NCBI GenBank assembly: GCA_046155605.1
Contig: JBJXFQ010000105.1
Span: 1-24,831, forward strand
DNA: 24,831 bases
Source of the DNA: JAEUIZ01 sp046155605
Lineage (GTDB): Bacteria; Planctomycetota; Phycisphaerae; Phycisphaerales; UBA1924
Reading direction: 5' to 3'
Shown here: positions 1 to 8,690 of the stretch, piece after piece
How the letters are laid out: each line of letters starts with the position of its first letter
Numbering within the stretch: the stretch's first letter is position 1
Notes under the pieces: generated by a model
The model's input: only the letters and a program-made list of their open reading frames with translations
What the model was told of the DNA's origin: nothing
Databases searched by the model: none
Program-made: the position numbers and the translations under genes

Positions 1-1
1 G

Positions 2-187
2 AGGCAGTTGCATCTGCATGCCTGTCACATGCGATGTCCGCTTCCCAAACCCGCCGTACTCGGACCGCTACCCCGTCTGCCGCCCGTCGTCTGCACTCGC
101 TGCGGCAAACCGGCCATCCGCATCGTCATCGCCTACGACAAGGTGCCGACGCCGCCGAAATCCGGCCAAACCGCCTCATCCTGGTAG
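2..187 (+). CDS. Possible 3' end of a small protein with a CxxCG knuckle (partial, doubtful)
   Basis: A frame open from the left edge to a TAG at 185-187. An in-frame ATG lies at 29, but the frame is also open upstream of it, so a start cannot be decided. The peptide contains a half zinc-knuckle, C-T-R-C-G-K-P, followed by a hydrophobic run and a Lys/Pro-rich tail. Other frames over the same bases are also open, which weakens the case. I do not recognise a family. It could be the tail of a gene outside the window or a decayed remnant. Bases 188-350 hold nothing I can call beyond the upstream region of the next gene. Confidence 0.18.
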   Translation, partial: RQLHLHACHMRCPLPKPAVLGPLPRLPPVVCTRCGKPAIRIVIAYDKVPTPPKSGQTASSW

Positions 188-350
188 CAATCTTTCAGCG
201 GAACGTAGTGGGGATGAAAAACGGGTTCTGCGATCGGATCGCAACGTGTCACAGTCCCAATAGCCGCTTCTGCCTGTCTAACTCGGCGCGGAACTGGCCG
301 CGCCGCCCAGTGTGTGGCATTGTGTTCCAGACGCATAGGGGGTACTGTCA

Positions 351-2885
351 ATGAATACCAGGACCTGCGGTCCGATCATCTGCACCATTGCTTCTTTGCT
401 CGCCCTTGTGGCGGACGCAATCGCTCAGCCGCTCGACGACCCGTACTACACAGATGCCCAGGTCCAGAAGAATTTCTATGTCGCTCCGTGGGGAAGCGAC
501 GCCATCACATGGTCCATGAACTCTCCGTCGGCTCCTTTCGCTACGATCGACCATGCAAGACTTCAGGTACGCGCGTTCGTAGTCACTCTCCCGCACGGGC
601 CGCATCGCATCCGTGTGAACATCGCGGGCGGCGAATATCTCATCACCCAGCCCATCGTGTTTGATGAGCTGGATAGTGGTTGGGCGGACAACAAAATTGT
701 TTACCAGGCTTGGGACCCTGATGGCCAGCTCTCGCTCTTCAACAAGGACGCCCTCATCACCGGCGGCGTGAAACTAACGAACTGGACGCTCGGGACAACG
801 CCGCAAGGCGTCTCGGCGTGGTATTGCACGGTCCCCAGCGCGATCGAAGACATTCGCGACCTATGGGTCAACAACTACCGGATGGTTCGCGCGCGGTTCC
901 CCAACGTTCCGGCACCATGCGGCAACACGCAGACCAATCCCGTCGTGCCGCCTTGCCCGAACTCGGGATTTCTGGTTGCCGAGTTCGTGGAGGCTCGCGG
1001 ATCAGAGACGGCTCCAGAGCAATGGATCAGAGTTCGGACTGGGGACGGAACTTCGTTCCCAACGGGCGTCAACTGGGAGCAGGTCGAAGCTACCGCGCAA
1101 CACCTCTGGGTCAGCCCCATCCAGCGCGTGACGAGCGCGGCCCCAGTGTCAGGCTCGCCCAACAAAGTGACACTCAAGTTCGACGTCACGGAGTGGGACA
1201 TTCCCGGGACCACGCTTTCGATGGATCTCGGTGCTCTCGGCATCTTCAACTGGAGCGACTGGGAGCAGTATCCGATGACGGGCGAGTTCGACTATAACCG
1301 TGCGTTCCTGTATGTCTATGGAGAACAGAACAGCGCCAACCCACCGCCGTCCGGTGCGATCGCGAGCCAAGTCATCCTCTCGAATGACCTCGCGTTTCTC
1401 AACCAAGACAACGAGTGGTACTTTGACAAGACGCAGAATCGTCTGTGGCTGAAGGTCTGCAGCGGAACGAGCCCCAACAACCTAACCGTCGTGGCGCCGG
1501 TGGCAACCCAACTCGTGGTCCTGGACGGCGCGCAGGATCTCGACTTCTTCGAGATCAGCTTTGCGCACACCTTTCAGCCGCTTCCGCTTCAGGCGGGCAG
1601 CGACATCGAGGGCTACACGACCGTGCAAGGCGGGCGGCAATGGCACGATGCCGATTACATCGCCACCAATCGTTACAACAACGTCGTGGCGGCGGCAATC
1701 GAGATGCGGGGGGCGCAGCGTTGCCACCTGCGCCGATCGCCGGTCGCTCACACCGGCGGCAGCGGCGTGGTCGTGACCACGAAGATCAGGACCAATGTTG
1801 ATCCCACCGAGTTCATCGAGAGCAACGGCTGCCGGGTGTCAAGTTGCGAGATCTTCGACATCGGCGCGCATGGCGTCTTCATCGGCGATGAACTGGCCGT
1901 CTTCGACGCCGTATGGGCCGCGCAGCAAACCAACGGGACGGATCCAAGCTGCGACAACCTCGTCCTCGGAAACCGGATCGAGGGGTACGGCGTGACTTTT
2001 AGAGACTCGGTTGGCGTCTTCCTCGGTCATGGGCGTGACACGCAGATCACTGACAACGAAATCTCGTATGGAAACTGGTCGGGCATGTCCTTGGGGACAT
2101 TTCAGCGTCAACGGGTCGCAACACCGCCAACCTCGGAGTGTGGAACCGTCCCTGCGTGGTCCCAGAACACGGATGGTTCGCAGGTCTTCCGCAACAACAT
2201 CCATCACGTCATGTTGCGACTGATCGATGGAGGCGGAATCTATGTCCAGGGCTCGCATGTGGCCTCCTCCGTTGCGCCGTCCCGGCTCTCAAGCAACTAC
2301 ATTCACGACCTCGTCCTCAACCCGTACTGGAACTTCAACCACGACAACATCGTGGGCTTCTACTTCGACGGCGGGTCGTCGGGCTGGTACATGGTCCGCA
2401 ACTACACCGAGCGCGTGCAGACAATGTTCAAGTTCGGGTACTCGTACCGGTTGGTCGGATCGTCGTGCGATGACCTGCCCACAATCCGTGCATGCACTTA
2501 CAACCCACAGACCATGCAATACTACGCCGCGACACCTGTCTTCGGCCGATCGGCCTATCCGGTCGCTTGGTCGGACTCCTGCGTCACGAGCGGCACGATG
2601 TATAACTTCGAAGGTCTACTCTGGTCAGGCGCGAGCGCTGACGTAAACAAATGGTACAACCCCAGCACGGGCTCGTACCGCCCGTACACGGCCAGCTACG
2701 GCGCGACCGGGATGCCCGCGGCCTCGAACAGCGTGCTCACGAGCGCCTTGCCCTCGAACCAGGAGCCCATACTGTCCGCTGGGCCGGACGACCTCACGAT
2801 CTTCTACCCGACCACCGTACGCCGCATCCACCGGGTACCATTCTGCGGCAATCCCGCTGATGAGCCGGCGTGGGGTATGAACTAG
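351..2885 (+). CDS. Secreted right-handed parallel beta-helix repeat protein
   Basis: 844 residues. The N terminus is a Sec signal peptide: Asn/Thr/Arg start, hydrophobic core IICTIASLLALVADA, probable cleavage after AIA near residue 26. The early mature segment (FYVAPWGSD, then PFATIDHAR and GGEYLITQP) is the usual opening of secreted beta-helix proteins, and the middle third has recurring short strand-turn units (GNRIEGYG, DNEISYGNWSG, RNNIHHV, SNYIHDLV) typical of Beta_helix/NosD-like solenoids. Such folds often bind or cleave polysaccharide; no catalytic residues can be assigned here. A purine run (AGGGGG) lies about 8 bases before the ATG. Unlike the next three secreted proteins it has no C-terminal dockerin. 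The following gene starts 12 bases later, so the two may be co-transcribed. Confidence 0.8.
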   Translation: MNTRTCGPIICTIASLLALVADAIAQPLDDPYYTDAQVQKNFYVAPWGSDAITWSMNSPSAPFATIDHARLQVRAFVVTLPHGPHRIRVNIAGGEYLITQPIVFDELDSGWADNKIVYQAWDPDGQLSLFNKDALITGGVKLTNWTLGTTPQGVSAWYCTVPSAIEDIRDLWVNNYRMVRARFPNVPAPCGNTQTNPVVPPCPNSGFLVAEFVEARGSETAPEQWIRVRTGDGTSFPTGVNWEQVEATAQHLWVSPIQRVTSAAPVSGSPNKVTLKFDVTEWDIPGTTLSMDLGALGIFNWSDWEQYPMTGEFDYNRAFLYVYGEQNSANPPPSGAIASQVILSNDLAFLNQDNEWYFDKTQNRLWLKVCSGTSPNNLTVVAPVATQLVVLDGAQDLDFFEISFAHTFQPLPLQAGSDIEGYTTVQGGRQWHDADYIATNRYNNVVAAAIEMRGAQRCHLRRSPVAHTGGSGVVVTTKIRTNVDPTEFIESNGCRVSSCEIFDIGAHGVFIGDELAVFDAVWAAQQTNGTDPSCDNLVLGNRIEGYGVTFRDSVGVFLGHGRDTQITDNEISYGNWSGMSLGTFQRQRVATPPTSECGTVPAWSQNTDGSQVFRNNIHHVMLRLIDGGGIYVQGSHVASSVAPSRLSSNYIHDLVLNPYWNFNHDNIVGFYFDGGSSGWYMVRNYTERVQTMFKFGYSYRLVGSSCDDLPTIRACTYNPQTMQYYAATPVFGRSAYPVAWSDSCVTSGTMYNFEGLLWSGASADVNKWYNPSTGSYRPYTASYGATGMPAASNSVLTSALPSNQEPILSAGPDDLTIFYPTTVRRIHRVPFCGNPADEPAWGMN

Positions 2886-2897
2886 GGAGGCTCCGCC

Positions 2898-4205
2898 ATG
2901 CGAGTTCGAGTGGCAGCTGCAGTAGCAATTCTAGCCGGATCAATCGCTAGCGCGCAGTGCAATCCCACGTGGAGTCGCTACGCGGGTCCCGACCTCGACA
3001 ATGGCCCGCGGTCGGTCACGGTGTGGGATCCGGATGGTGGTGGGCCGCAACTCCCGGTCGTAGTGGCAGGGGGCAACTTCAGCGCGGCCGGCTCTCTGCC
3101 GCTCACGCAGGCGGGGCTTCTTGACGAGCTTGGATGGAGGCCGATGGGGAACGGCGTGATCGGCACTTCAGTCAGCGCCGCGACGGGAAGTGCCGCCGGT
3201 CCTGCCATGCTTCTGAACAAACCGATTTTGGCGGGTAGCATCCTTGGTCTTATCCGCTCCTTTGATGGCGTCTCGTGGTCCGCCGTCGGTGGCGGCTTCA
3301 TCGGTTCTTCTGTCGAGTCTTTAGTCGAGTTCAACTCTGAGCTCATCGCGGGTGGGTCGTTTTATGAGGCCGGCGGCTTCGCGGTCGAGGGCTTGGCTCG
3401 CTTCGACGGCACGGCCTGGCGTCCGTTCCCCGACCAGCGCGCCGGCGGGGCCGAGGATTTGATTGTCCACAAAGGCGAGCTTTATGCCGGCGGCTCTTGG
3501 TACGCCCGCGGGCCAAACGACCAGAAGACGAACTACGCGATCACCGGCGTGCTCCGCTGGACGGGCCAGCAATGGGTCAACGTCGGCGTGAACTTCCCGA
3601 GCGACACGGTCTTCACCCTGGCGTCCTATCAGGGTCGCCTGTACGCGGGCGGGTTCTTTCGCGGCCCGAACCAGCCAGGTGACTTTATCGCATCCTATGA
3701 CGGTACAAGCTGGCAGAGTGTGGGCGGGGGCATGGCGGGCACGGTGTGGGCGATGCGCCCATTCGATCCCGACGGGCCGGGACCAATGCCGCAGCAACTG
3801 ATCGTCGGCGGGAGCTTCTCGATGGCGGGATCCGTGCTGGCCAACCGCATCGCGGCGTGGAATGGGTCGCAGTGGAGCGCCATGGGTGCGGGCGTCGGCG
3901 GAACGGTTCGTGCGCTGACGGAATGGAAAGGGCGGCTGGTGGTGGCGGGTCAGTTCTTTTCCGCCGGAGGCATCGACTCGCCCGGGCTGGCCTTCTGGTC
4001 GTGCCCAAACGCTGTTCCCTGCTACGCCAACTGCGACGCGAGCACGGTGATGCCGACGCTGAACGTGGCGGATTTTGTGTGCTTCATGAACCGCTTCGCG
4101 GCGAGCGACCCAGGGGCGAATTGCGACTCGAGCACGACGCCGCCGGCGCTAAACGTCGCGGATTTCATCTGCTATGTGAATAGGTTTGCGGCGGGCTGCA
4201 GCTAG
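2898..4205 (+). CDS. Secreted beta-propeller-like protein with C-terminal GC-type dockerin
   Basis: 435 residues. The signal peptide is MRVRVAAAVAILAGSIASAQ, with cleavage probably after ASA. The body has repeated units of the form AGGSF-x-x-AGG, A-x-(Y/W)-(D/N)G-(T/S)-x-W and VGGG, spaced about 45-60 residues apart, suggesting a propeller of WD/kelch-like blades. Residues 375-435 form the dockerin: two NCD-x-ST...LNVADF-x-CF/CY repeats with six cysteines, ending FAAGCS. In planctomycetes this type of module is thought to anchor or assemble secreted proteins. A good Shine-Dalgarno (GGGAGG at about 2884-2889) precedes the ATG by 8 bases and overlaps the stop of the beta-helix gene, consistent with an operon. 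The substrate or partner is unknown. Confidence 0.82.
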   Translation: MRVRVAAAVAILAGSIASAQCNPTWSRYAGPDLDNGPRSVTVWDPDGGGPQLPVVVAGGNFSAAGSLPLTQAGLLDELGWRPMGNGVIGTSVSAATGSAAGPAMLLNKPILAGSILGLIRSFDGVSWSAVGGGFIGSSVESLVEFNSELIAGGSFYEAGGFAVEGLARFDGTAWRPFPDQRAGGAEDLIVHKGELYAGGSWYARGPNDQKTNYAITGVLRWTGQQWVNVGVNFPSDTVFTLASYQGRLYAGGFFRGPNQPGDFIASYDGTSWQSVGGGMAGTVWAMRPFDPDGPGPMPQQLIVGGSFSMAGSVLANRIAAWNGSQWSAMGAGVGGTVRALTEWKGRLVVAGQFFSAGGIDSPGLAFWSCPNAVPCYANCDASTVMPTLNVADFVCFMNRFAASDPGANCDSSTTPPALNVADFICYVNRFAAGCS

Positions 4206-4271
4206 GCCACATCCCAGTAGCGCTTTCCAGGAGGAACGCAGGCAGAATGATCCGCGTGACGACGATCGTCC

Positions 4272-5615
4272 CTAGGTACATCCTGCGGCGAAGGCATTCA
4301 GATAGCAGATGAAGTCTCCGACGTTGAGCGAAGGCGCGACCGTCGAGTGATCACAGTTTGCGTACGCGTCGCCAGCGGCATATCTGTTTGTGAAGCAGAC
4401 AAAATCGGCGACGTTGAGGATGGGTGGGGTTGATGAAGCGTCGCAGTTCGCATAGCAGGCCGTCGAGCCGGACGGCGGGACGACCGCAAATCCGGTGAGA
4501 TTCACCGTGCCGATCAGCGTCGGGTCGATCTGCGGTTGAAGGGTCGCGATCGAAGTCAGCACGCGCGTCGTCATGTTGAGCCGCCATACGGATTCGGGGC
4601 CAAAGGTCGCAACGAATGCCATGTCGGTAGCCGACGCGCGTTGAAGCGCCGTGGGCGCGGTCGGCAACGCAGCGGTCGAACCCGCGCCGGGATCGACGAC
4701 GATACGGCTTGTTCCAACGATCCCCTCGCCAACAACGAGCGTCCGATTGCCGGTCACGAGGTTGATCTCGACGATCGAACCGGCGAAGGGGTTGGTGAGG
4801 CTCAACGCCACGAACAACCGACCATCAATGACGGTTGCGCCGCGCCCAGCCCCGTTAGATACCGGGCCGTCGCCTCGACTTGGGACCAACTGGGGTGTGG
4901 AAGTCACCACACCTCCCATGGCCGAGAGGCGTAGGGCCGTCTGTGTCCCGAGCGACGAAAGCACGGTTCTGTTTCCGGTGAGGAGGTCGATGAGGTAGAC
5001 GAGCGTGCCCGGCAACGACGAGCCCGCGCCCTGACCGAACTCAAGGACGGCGGCTGTGCTGGAATCAACCAGCGCCAATGAGCGTGGCCGATGCATAACG
5101 ATGCCGTCGCCGAGTGCGCCGCCGCTGACCAGCGATGTCTGCCCCGTCGAGATGGAGTACCGCAGCAGCTTGCCGTTTCCGGACATTCCTGAGTCCCAAT
5201 CGTCCGCGAGCGCGAGGAACGTATCGCTGTCGAGCGCGACCATGTCCCCCGACTGATTCCAGAGCGCCGCGTCCGTGCCGGGCAGCAGCGTTCGATCGCC
5301 AGTCAAGAGATTCACGGTGTACACACCGAGTGGCGCCGGGCTCGCTCCTCTGGCAAGCACGCGTTCGCTGCTCATCGCGAGCACCGCAAGTTGAGCGCTG
5401 CCACGCAGTTCGGGCCCGGCGCCACGCAGGGGCAGAGCAGCGGTACCGAGATCACGCCCAGTGAGAAGCGAATAGGGCACTTGGCCGCGAAGTGGACCAT
5501 ACACAGAGCCGTATGTACGTGAACCCACGAGCACGTCACCAGGCACGAGCTGGATCTGGGCCGACGCAACCGATGGGAGTATCGCCGCAGCTGTCAGAAA
5601 TGTCCCTCGGTTCAT
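4272..5615 (-). CDS. Secreted repeat protein (propeller-like) with C-terminal GC-type dockerin
   Basis: 447 residues on the minus strand, convergent with the previous gene (66 bases apart, no clear terminator). The signal peptide is MNRGTFLTAAAILPSVASAQ. The body contains several copies of the motif LLTG(N/D)RT(L/V) followed by hydrophobic strands (near residues 105, 210 and 285), as in proteins that describe feature values along a propeller. Residues 387-447 are the dockerin with six cysteines at the same spacing as in the neighbouring genes, ending FAAGCT. The start is supported by AGGAGG (plus-strand 5621-5626) five bases before the ATG. Likely exported and attached through its dockerin; enzymatic activity is not apparent. 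Confidence 0.8.
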   Translation of the reverse strand: MNRGTFLTAAAILPSVASAQIQLVPGDVLVGSRTYGSVYGPLRGQVPYSLLTGRDLGTAALPLRGAGPELRGSAQLAVLAMSSERVLARGASPAPLGVYTVNLLTGDRTLLPGTDAALWNQSGDMVALDSDTFLALADDWDSGMSGNGKLLRYSISTGQTSLVSGGALGDGIVMHRPRSLALVDSSTAAVLEFGQGAGSSLPGTLVYLIDLLTGNRTVLSSLGTQTALRLSAMGGVVTSTPQLVPSRGDGPVSNGAGRGATVIDGRLFVALSLTNPFAGSIVEINLVTGNRTLVVGEGIVGTSRIVVDPGAGSTAALPTAPTALQRASATDMAFVATFGPESVWRLNMTTRVLTSIATLQPQIDPTLIGTVNLTGFAVVPPSGSTACYANCDASSTPPILNVADFVCFTNRYAAGDAYANCDHSTVAPSLNVGDFICYLNAFAAGCT

Positions 5616-5620
5616 GTTCG

Positions 5621-5626
5621 CCTCCT
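5621..5626 (-). promoter_or_regulatory. Shine-Dalgarno deciding the start of the minus-strand dockerin gene
   Basis: AGGAGG on the minus strand, five bases upstream of the ATG at 5613-5615. It is one of the strongest ribosome-binding sites in the secreted-protein region and fixes that start. Confidence 0.7.
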
Positions 5627-5636
5627 ACGTGCAACC

Positions 5637-5800
5637 ATTGACCTTCCCCCGTGGGACACTCTACATCGTATCAGAGAATCCCATGCACCTCCTCCCGCTG
5701 CATGGCCGTCCTCCGTTGCGCTCCGGTTGGCGCTGCTGCCGGGGATCACCGTGCTCGGACTCACATAGACTTTGGTACGCGAAGCCGCGGGAAGGTCAAT
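5637..5800. repeat. Exact 12-base inverted repeat flanking a 140-base segment
   Basis: ATTGACCTTCCC at 5637-5648 is the exact reverse complement of GGGAAGGTCAAT at 5789-5800. Both lie in the 332-base gap (5616-5947) between divergent genes. The match does not extend on either side. It could be a pair of binding sites for a dimeric regulator, the ends of a small miniature element, or chance. No coding sequence is supported between the arms. Confidence 0.5.
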
Positions 5801-5844
5801 CACCATCCGGTCATGGCGCTCATGCTGTAGACTCCCCATCCAGA

Positions 5845-5863
5845 GCCCACGACGGTCGTGGGC
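5845..5863. other. Short perfect hairpin in the divergent intergenic region
   Basis: GCCCACGA at 5845-5852 pairs with TCGTGGGC at 5856-5863 around a three-base loop. No T-run follows on either strand, so it is unlikely to be an intrinsic terminator. It sits about 85 bases upstream of the kelch-like gene and could be an operator or a 5' UTR hairpin. The rest of 5616-5947 shows a TTGACA at 5893-5898 without a convincing -10 partner. Confidence 0.4.
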
Positions 5864-5947
5864 GGAGAATCAAATGGGAAATCCCGGAAGCATTGACATA
5901 TGTTGATGCTTGGACCCGGCTTATTTCTCGCGCATTCGAGACGGGAT

Positions 5948-7177
5948 ATGACGATGATGCACGCACAACTCACAGCTCGCCGCTCGCCGTTGGTTCGCGG
6001 AGTGAGCCTGCTGCTCGCGATCGTTGGGCTGTGTGAACTGGCAGCCGGGACGGCGCGGGGGCAGGCGCTTGAATGGAATCTGCTTGCGGCGACCGGGCCG
6101 TCACCACGGGCGGCGAGCGCGATGGCCTGTGACTCGGCTCGCGGCGTGACGGTCCTCTTCGGCGGCGTCGGCGGAACGCTTGCTAATCCCGTTCTCAACA
6201 GCGAGACGTGGGAATGGAACGGGACCGCGTGGACGTTGCGGACAAACATCGGTCCTTCGCCCCGCGGCGACCACGCGATGGCCTACGACTCGCTCCGCGG
6301 AAAGACCGTTCTCTTCGGCGGCTACAACGACCTCACCGGCATCGACAACAACGAGACGTGGGAATGGGACGGAACCGCATGGACCCAGCGGATGGTCAGT
6401 GGCCCATCGCGCCGGGGCGGCCACAACATGGCGTACGACACGCTCCGCCATGTGACCGTTCTTTTCGGAGGGTGGATCAACGGCGGCACCGCCAACAGTG
6501 GCGAGACCTGGGAATGGAATGGGTCCGCGTGGACCCTGCGTTCGATCGCTGGTCCCTCACCGCGACGCGCCCACGAAATGGCCTATGACTTGATCAACCA
6601 GGTGACCGTGCTATTCGGAGGGAATCTCGGCAACAGCCAGAACATCGTGCCCAACGGCGAGACCTGGGAATGGAACGGTACTGCATGGACTCAGCGACTG
6701 GTCACCGGCCCCTCGCCGCGAAGCGGGGCCGCGATGGCGTTTGACTCCGCCCTCGGCAGGACCGTCCTCTTCGGGGGCAACCTCAGCAACAACCAGAATG
6801 TCGCGCCCAACGGGGAGACCTGGGAATGGAACGCCGTCGGCGCGGGGGCTTGGACCCAGCTCATGGTCAGCGGGCCATCGCCGAGGGCCTGGCATGTGAT
6901 GGACTACGACACACCGCGCGGCATGAGCGTGCTGTTCGGAGGGTGGAACGGCACCGTGGGCAACGGTGAGACCTGGGGGCTGAGCGTGACGTGCTACGCC
7001 AACTGTGACGCGTCCACCACCGCGCCGGCGCTCAACATCGCTGACTTCATCTGCTTCCTGAATAAGTTCGCCGCCCAGGCCGCCTCCGCGAACTGCGATC
7101 ACTCAACGACGCAACCCACGCTCAACATCGCCGATTTCATCTGCTTCCTGAACGCTTTCGCGGCGGGCTGCCCGTAA
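5948..7177 (+). CDS. Secreted kelch-like repeat protein with C-terminal GC-type dockerin
   Basis: I place the start at ATG 5948 (409 residues) rather than at an in-frame ATG at 5900, because the 5948 start gives a clean signal peptide (basic n-region, LLLAIVGLCELAAG core, AxA-like cleavage near ARGQA) and GAGACGGG lies just upstream. The mature protein has six repeats of the pattern GPSPR-x-x-H-x-MAYD-x-x-R-x-x-TVLFGG followed by ETWEWNG-x-x-W, which is the kelch/galactose-oxidase-like propeller signature, predicting a six-bladed propeller. The last 61 residues are the dockerin with six cysteines, ending FAAGCP. The repeats are also conserved at DNA level (for example GAGACxTGGGAATGGAA recurs), suggesting recent duplication or gene conversion. 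The ligand is unknown. Confidence 0.85.
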   Translation: MTMMHAQLTARRSPLVRGVSLLLAIVGLCELAAGTARGQALEWNLLAATGPSPRAASAMACDSARGVTVLFGGVGGTLANPVLNSETWEWNGTAWTLRTNIGPSPRGDHAMAYDSLRGKTVLFGGYNDLTGIDNNETWEWDGTAWTQRMVSGPSRRGGHNMAYDTLRHVTVLFGGWINGGTANSGETWEWNGSAWTLRSIAGPSPRRAHEMAYDLINQVTVLFGGNLGNSQNIVPNGETWEWNGTAWTQRLVTGPSPRSGAAMAFDSALGRTVLFGGNLSNNQNVAPNGETWEWNAVGAGAWTQLMVSGPSPRAWHVMDYDTPRGMSVLFGGWNGTVGNGETWGLSVTCYANCDASTTAPALNIADFICFLNKFAAQAASANCDHSTTQPTLNIADFICFLNAFAAGCP

Positions 7178-7337
7178 GGCCCTCCATTCTCGGCCCGGTC
7201 GAGCGAAAGTTCGGCCTTGCCGATTTCACGACGCTTAGCCTCATCCCAGCTACGTTCCGACGCCGACTCGTAGTCCGGATGACGCTTGCATCGGTGTCCT
7301 GGGTCGGCACATGGCGAACCTTGGTAGACTGCTCCGC

Positions 7338-8690
7338 ATGGAGCACTGGGACCTGGAGCGCGTGCTCGCTTTGGCGCCGGATTCGGATTCGGCCGCCGCG
7401 GGCCAGGCGTTGGCATCGGCTCGGAAGTGGTCTGGCCTGGGACGGAGCGATCGCGCGATCTGGGGACTTTGCCAGGGCTCTGGCAAGAACCCCTATCAGA
7501 CGCGTGTTGACCTCACCGAGCCGGCCTTTAAATGTAGCTGCCCCAGCCGCAAGTTCCCGTGCAAGCACGGTCTCGGGCTTTTCATGCTTTACGCTAAGGA
7601 CGCCGGCGAGTTGAAGGCGCAGGCCGAGCCGGACTGGGTGAGTGAGTGGCTCGCCGGGCGAGCAAACCGCGTCGACAAAAAGGCGGAGCGGGAAAAGGCC
7701 GGGGCGGAGCAGCTGGTTGATCTCGAGGCGGCGTCGAAGCGTGTCTCGCAGCGTGAATCGCGGGTGATGGAAGGCATCGCCGGCTGCCGGGTGTGGCTGG
7801 ACGATCTGGTGCGGCGCGGGCTTGCGGCGGCGCAGAGTGAGAGCGCGGCGGATTGGGAGCGCGCAGCAGCGCGGATGGTCGATGCGCAGGCACCGGGGCT
7901 GGCGGGGATGGTGCGGCGGATTCCCGAAGCGATCGCGTCGGGCGAGGGATGGGATGCGCGGACGCTCGATCTGATGGGGCGCATCCACCTGCTCCTGTGC
8001 GCGGCCCAGCGGCTGGATTCGCTGCCGGCGGACCTGGGCGGGGACGTGCGCACGGCGCTGGGATGGGCGCAGTCGAAGGAAGATGCGATGGCGGGGGAGG
8101 CAGTGCCGGATCGCTGGGCCGCGATGGGGCAGATCGTGGAAGATGAGGACCGTTTACGCGTGTGCCGGACTTGGCTGGTGGGCCGCAAGACCGGCAGGCG
8201 GGCGCTGCTGCTGGACTTTGCGGCGGGCGGGCAGTCGCTGCAACTGTCGGCGGCGGCGGGCACGGAGTTCGAGGGAGAGCTTGCGTTCTACCCCGGACGT
8301 GCGCCGCTGCGGGCGATGGTGAAGTCCCGGGGTGACGCCTGGGCGCTCAGCGCGCCGCTGGGCGCCGCCGCTGATAGGAGCGCTATCGCCGGGCTTGCGA
8401 AGTACGGCGAGGCACTGGGGGCGAATCCGTGGGTTGTCAGGTGGCCGCTGGTGGTGGCCGGCGCTCGGCCCGCCCCTGAGGGCGACCGGTGGTTCCTTGT
8501 CGACGAGGGCGGGCACGCGTTGCCCGTCAAGCCGTCATTCGCGGACGGACTTCAGATGTGGCGGCTGATCTCGGCGAGCGGGGGCGCGCCGCTCACGGTC
8601 GTGGCGGAGTGGGATGGCGAGTGGGCGCTGCCCGTGGCGGCGATCGGCGCGGATGCGTTCCACGACCTGGCGCCGAGGTGGGCGGCATGA
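7338..8690 (+). CDS. SWIM zinc finger family protein
   Basis: About 450 residues from ATG 7338. An in-frame ATG at 7311 would add nine residues; the later start is preferred because MEHWDLERVLALAPD fits the typical opening of this family, but neither has a clear Shine-Dalgarno. The SWIM motif C-x-C-x6-C-x-H is at C66, C68, C75 and H77, directly after a strand ending AFK. SWIM fingers bind DNA or proteins. The central part is Arg/Glu-rich and helical (residues about 110-180). First gene of a five-gene operon; its TGA overlaps the ATG of the DUF5691 gene. In other bacteria I know this protein as a companion of DUF5691, MoxR, DUF5682 and VWA genes. Molecular role unknown. Confidence 0.85.
   Translation: MEHWDLERVLALAPDSDSAAAGQALASARKWSGLGRSDRAIWGLCQGSGKNPYQTRVDLTEPAFKCSCPSRKFPCKHGLGLFMLYAKDAGELKAQAEPDWVSEWLAGRANRVDKKAEREKAGAEQLVDLEAASKRVSQRESRVMEGIAGCRVWLDDLVRRGLAAAQSESAADWERAAARMVDAQAPGLAGMVRRIPEAIASGEGWDARTLDLMGRIHLLLCAAQRLDSLPADLGGDVRTALGWAQSKEDAMAGEAVPDRWAAMGQIVEDEDRLRVCRTWLVGRKTGRRALLLDFAAGGQSLQLSAAAGTEFEGELAFYPGRAPLRAMVKSRGDAWALSAPLGAAADRSAIAGLAKYGEALGANPWVVRWPLVVAGARPAPEGDRWFLVDEGGHALPVKPSFADGLQMWRLISASGGAPLTVVAEWDGEWALPVAAIGADAFHDLAPRWAA

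Noticed and set aside
133..351. 72-residue minus-strand frame before the beta-helix gene
   Set aside because: No ribosome site or recognisable motif; it covers the expected upstream region of the 351 start.
5893..5920. TTGACA as a promoter for the kelch-like gene
   Set aside because: No reasonable -10 hexamer at 16-18 bases; planctomycete promoters cannot be assigned from a -35 alone.
7099..7416. 105-residue minus-strand open frame with a charged peptide (RSWDEAKRREIGKAELSLD)
   Set aside because: The charged stretch over the gap 7178-7310 looks somewhat protein-like, but the frame overlaps the dockerin of one gene and the start of the SWIM gene and has no ribosome site. It may be a remnant but is not supported as a gene.
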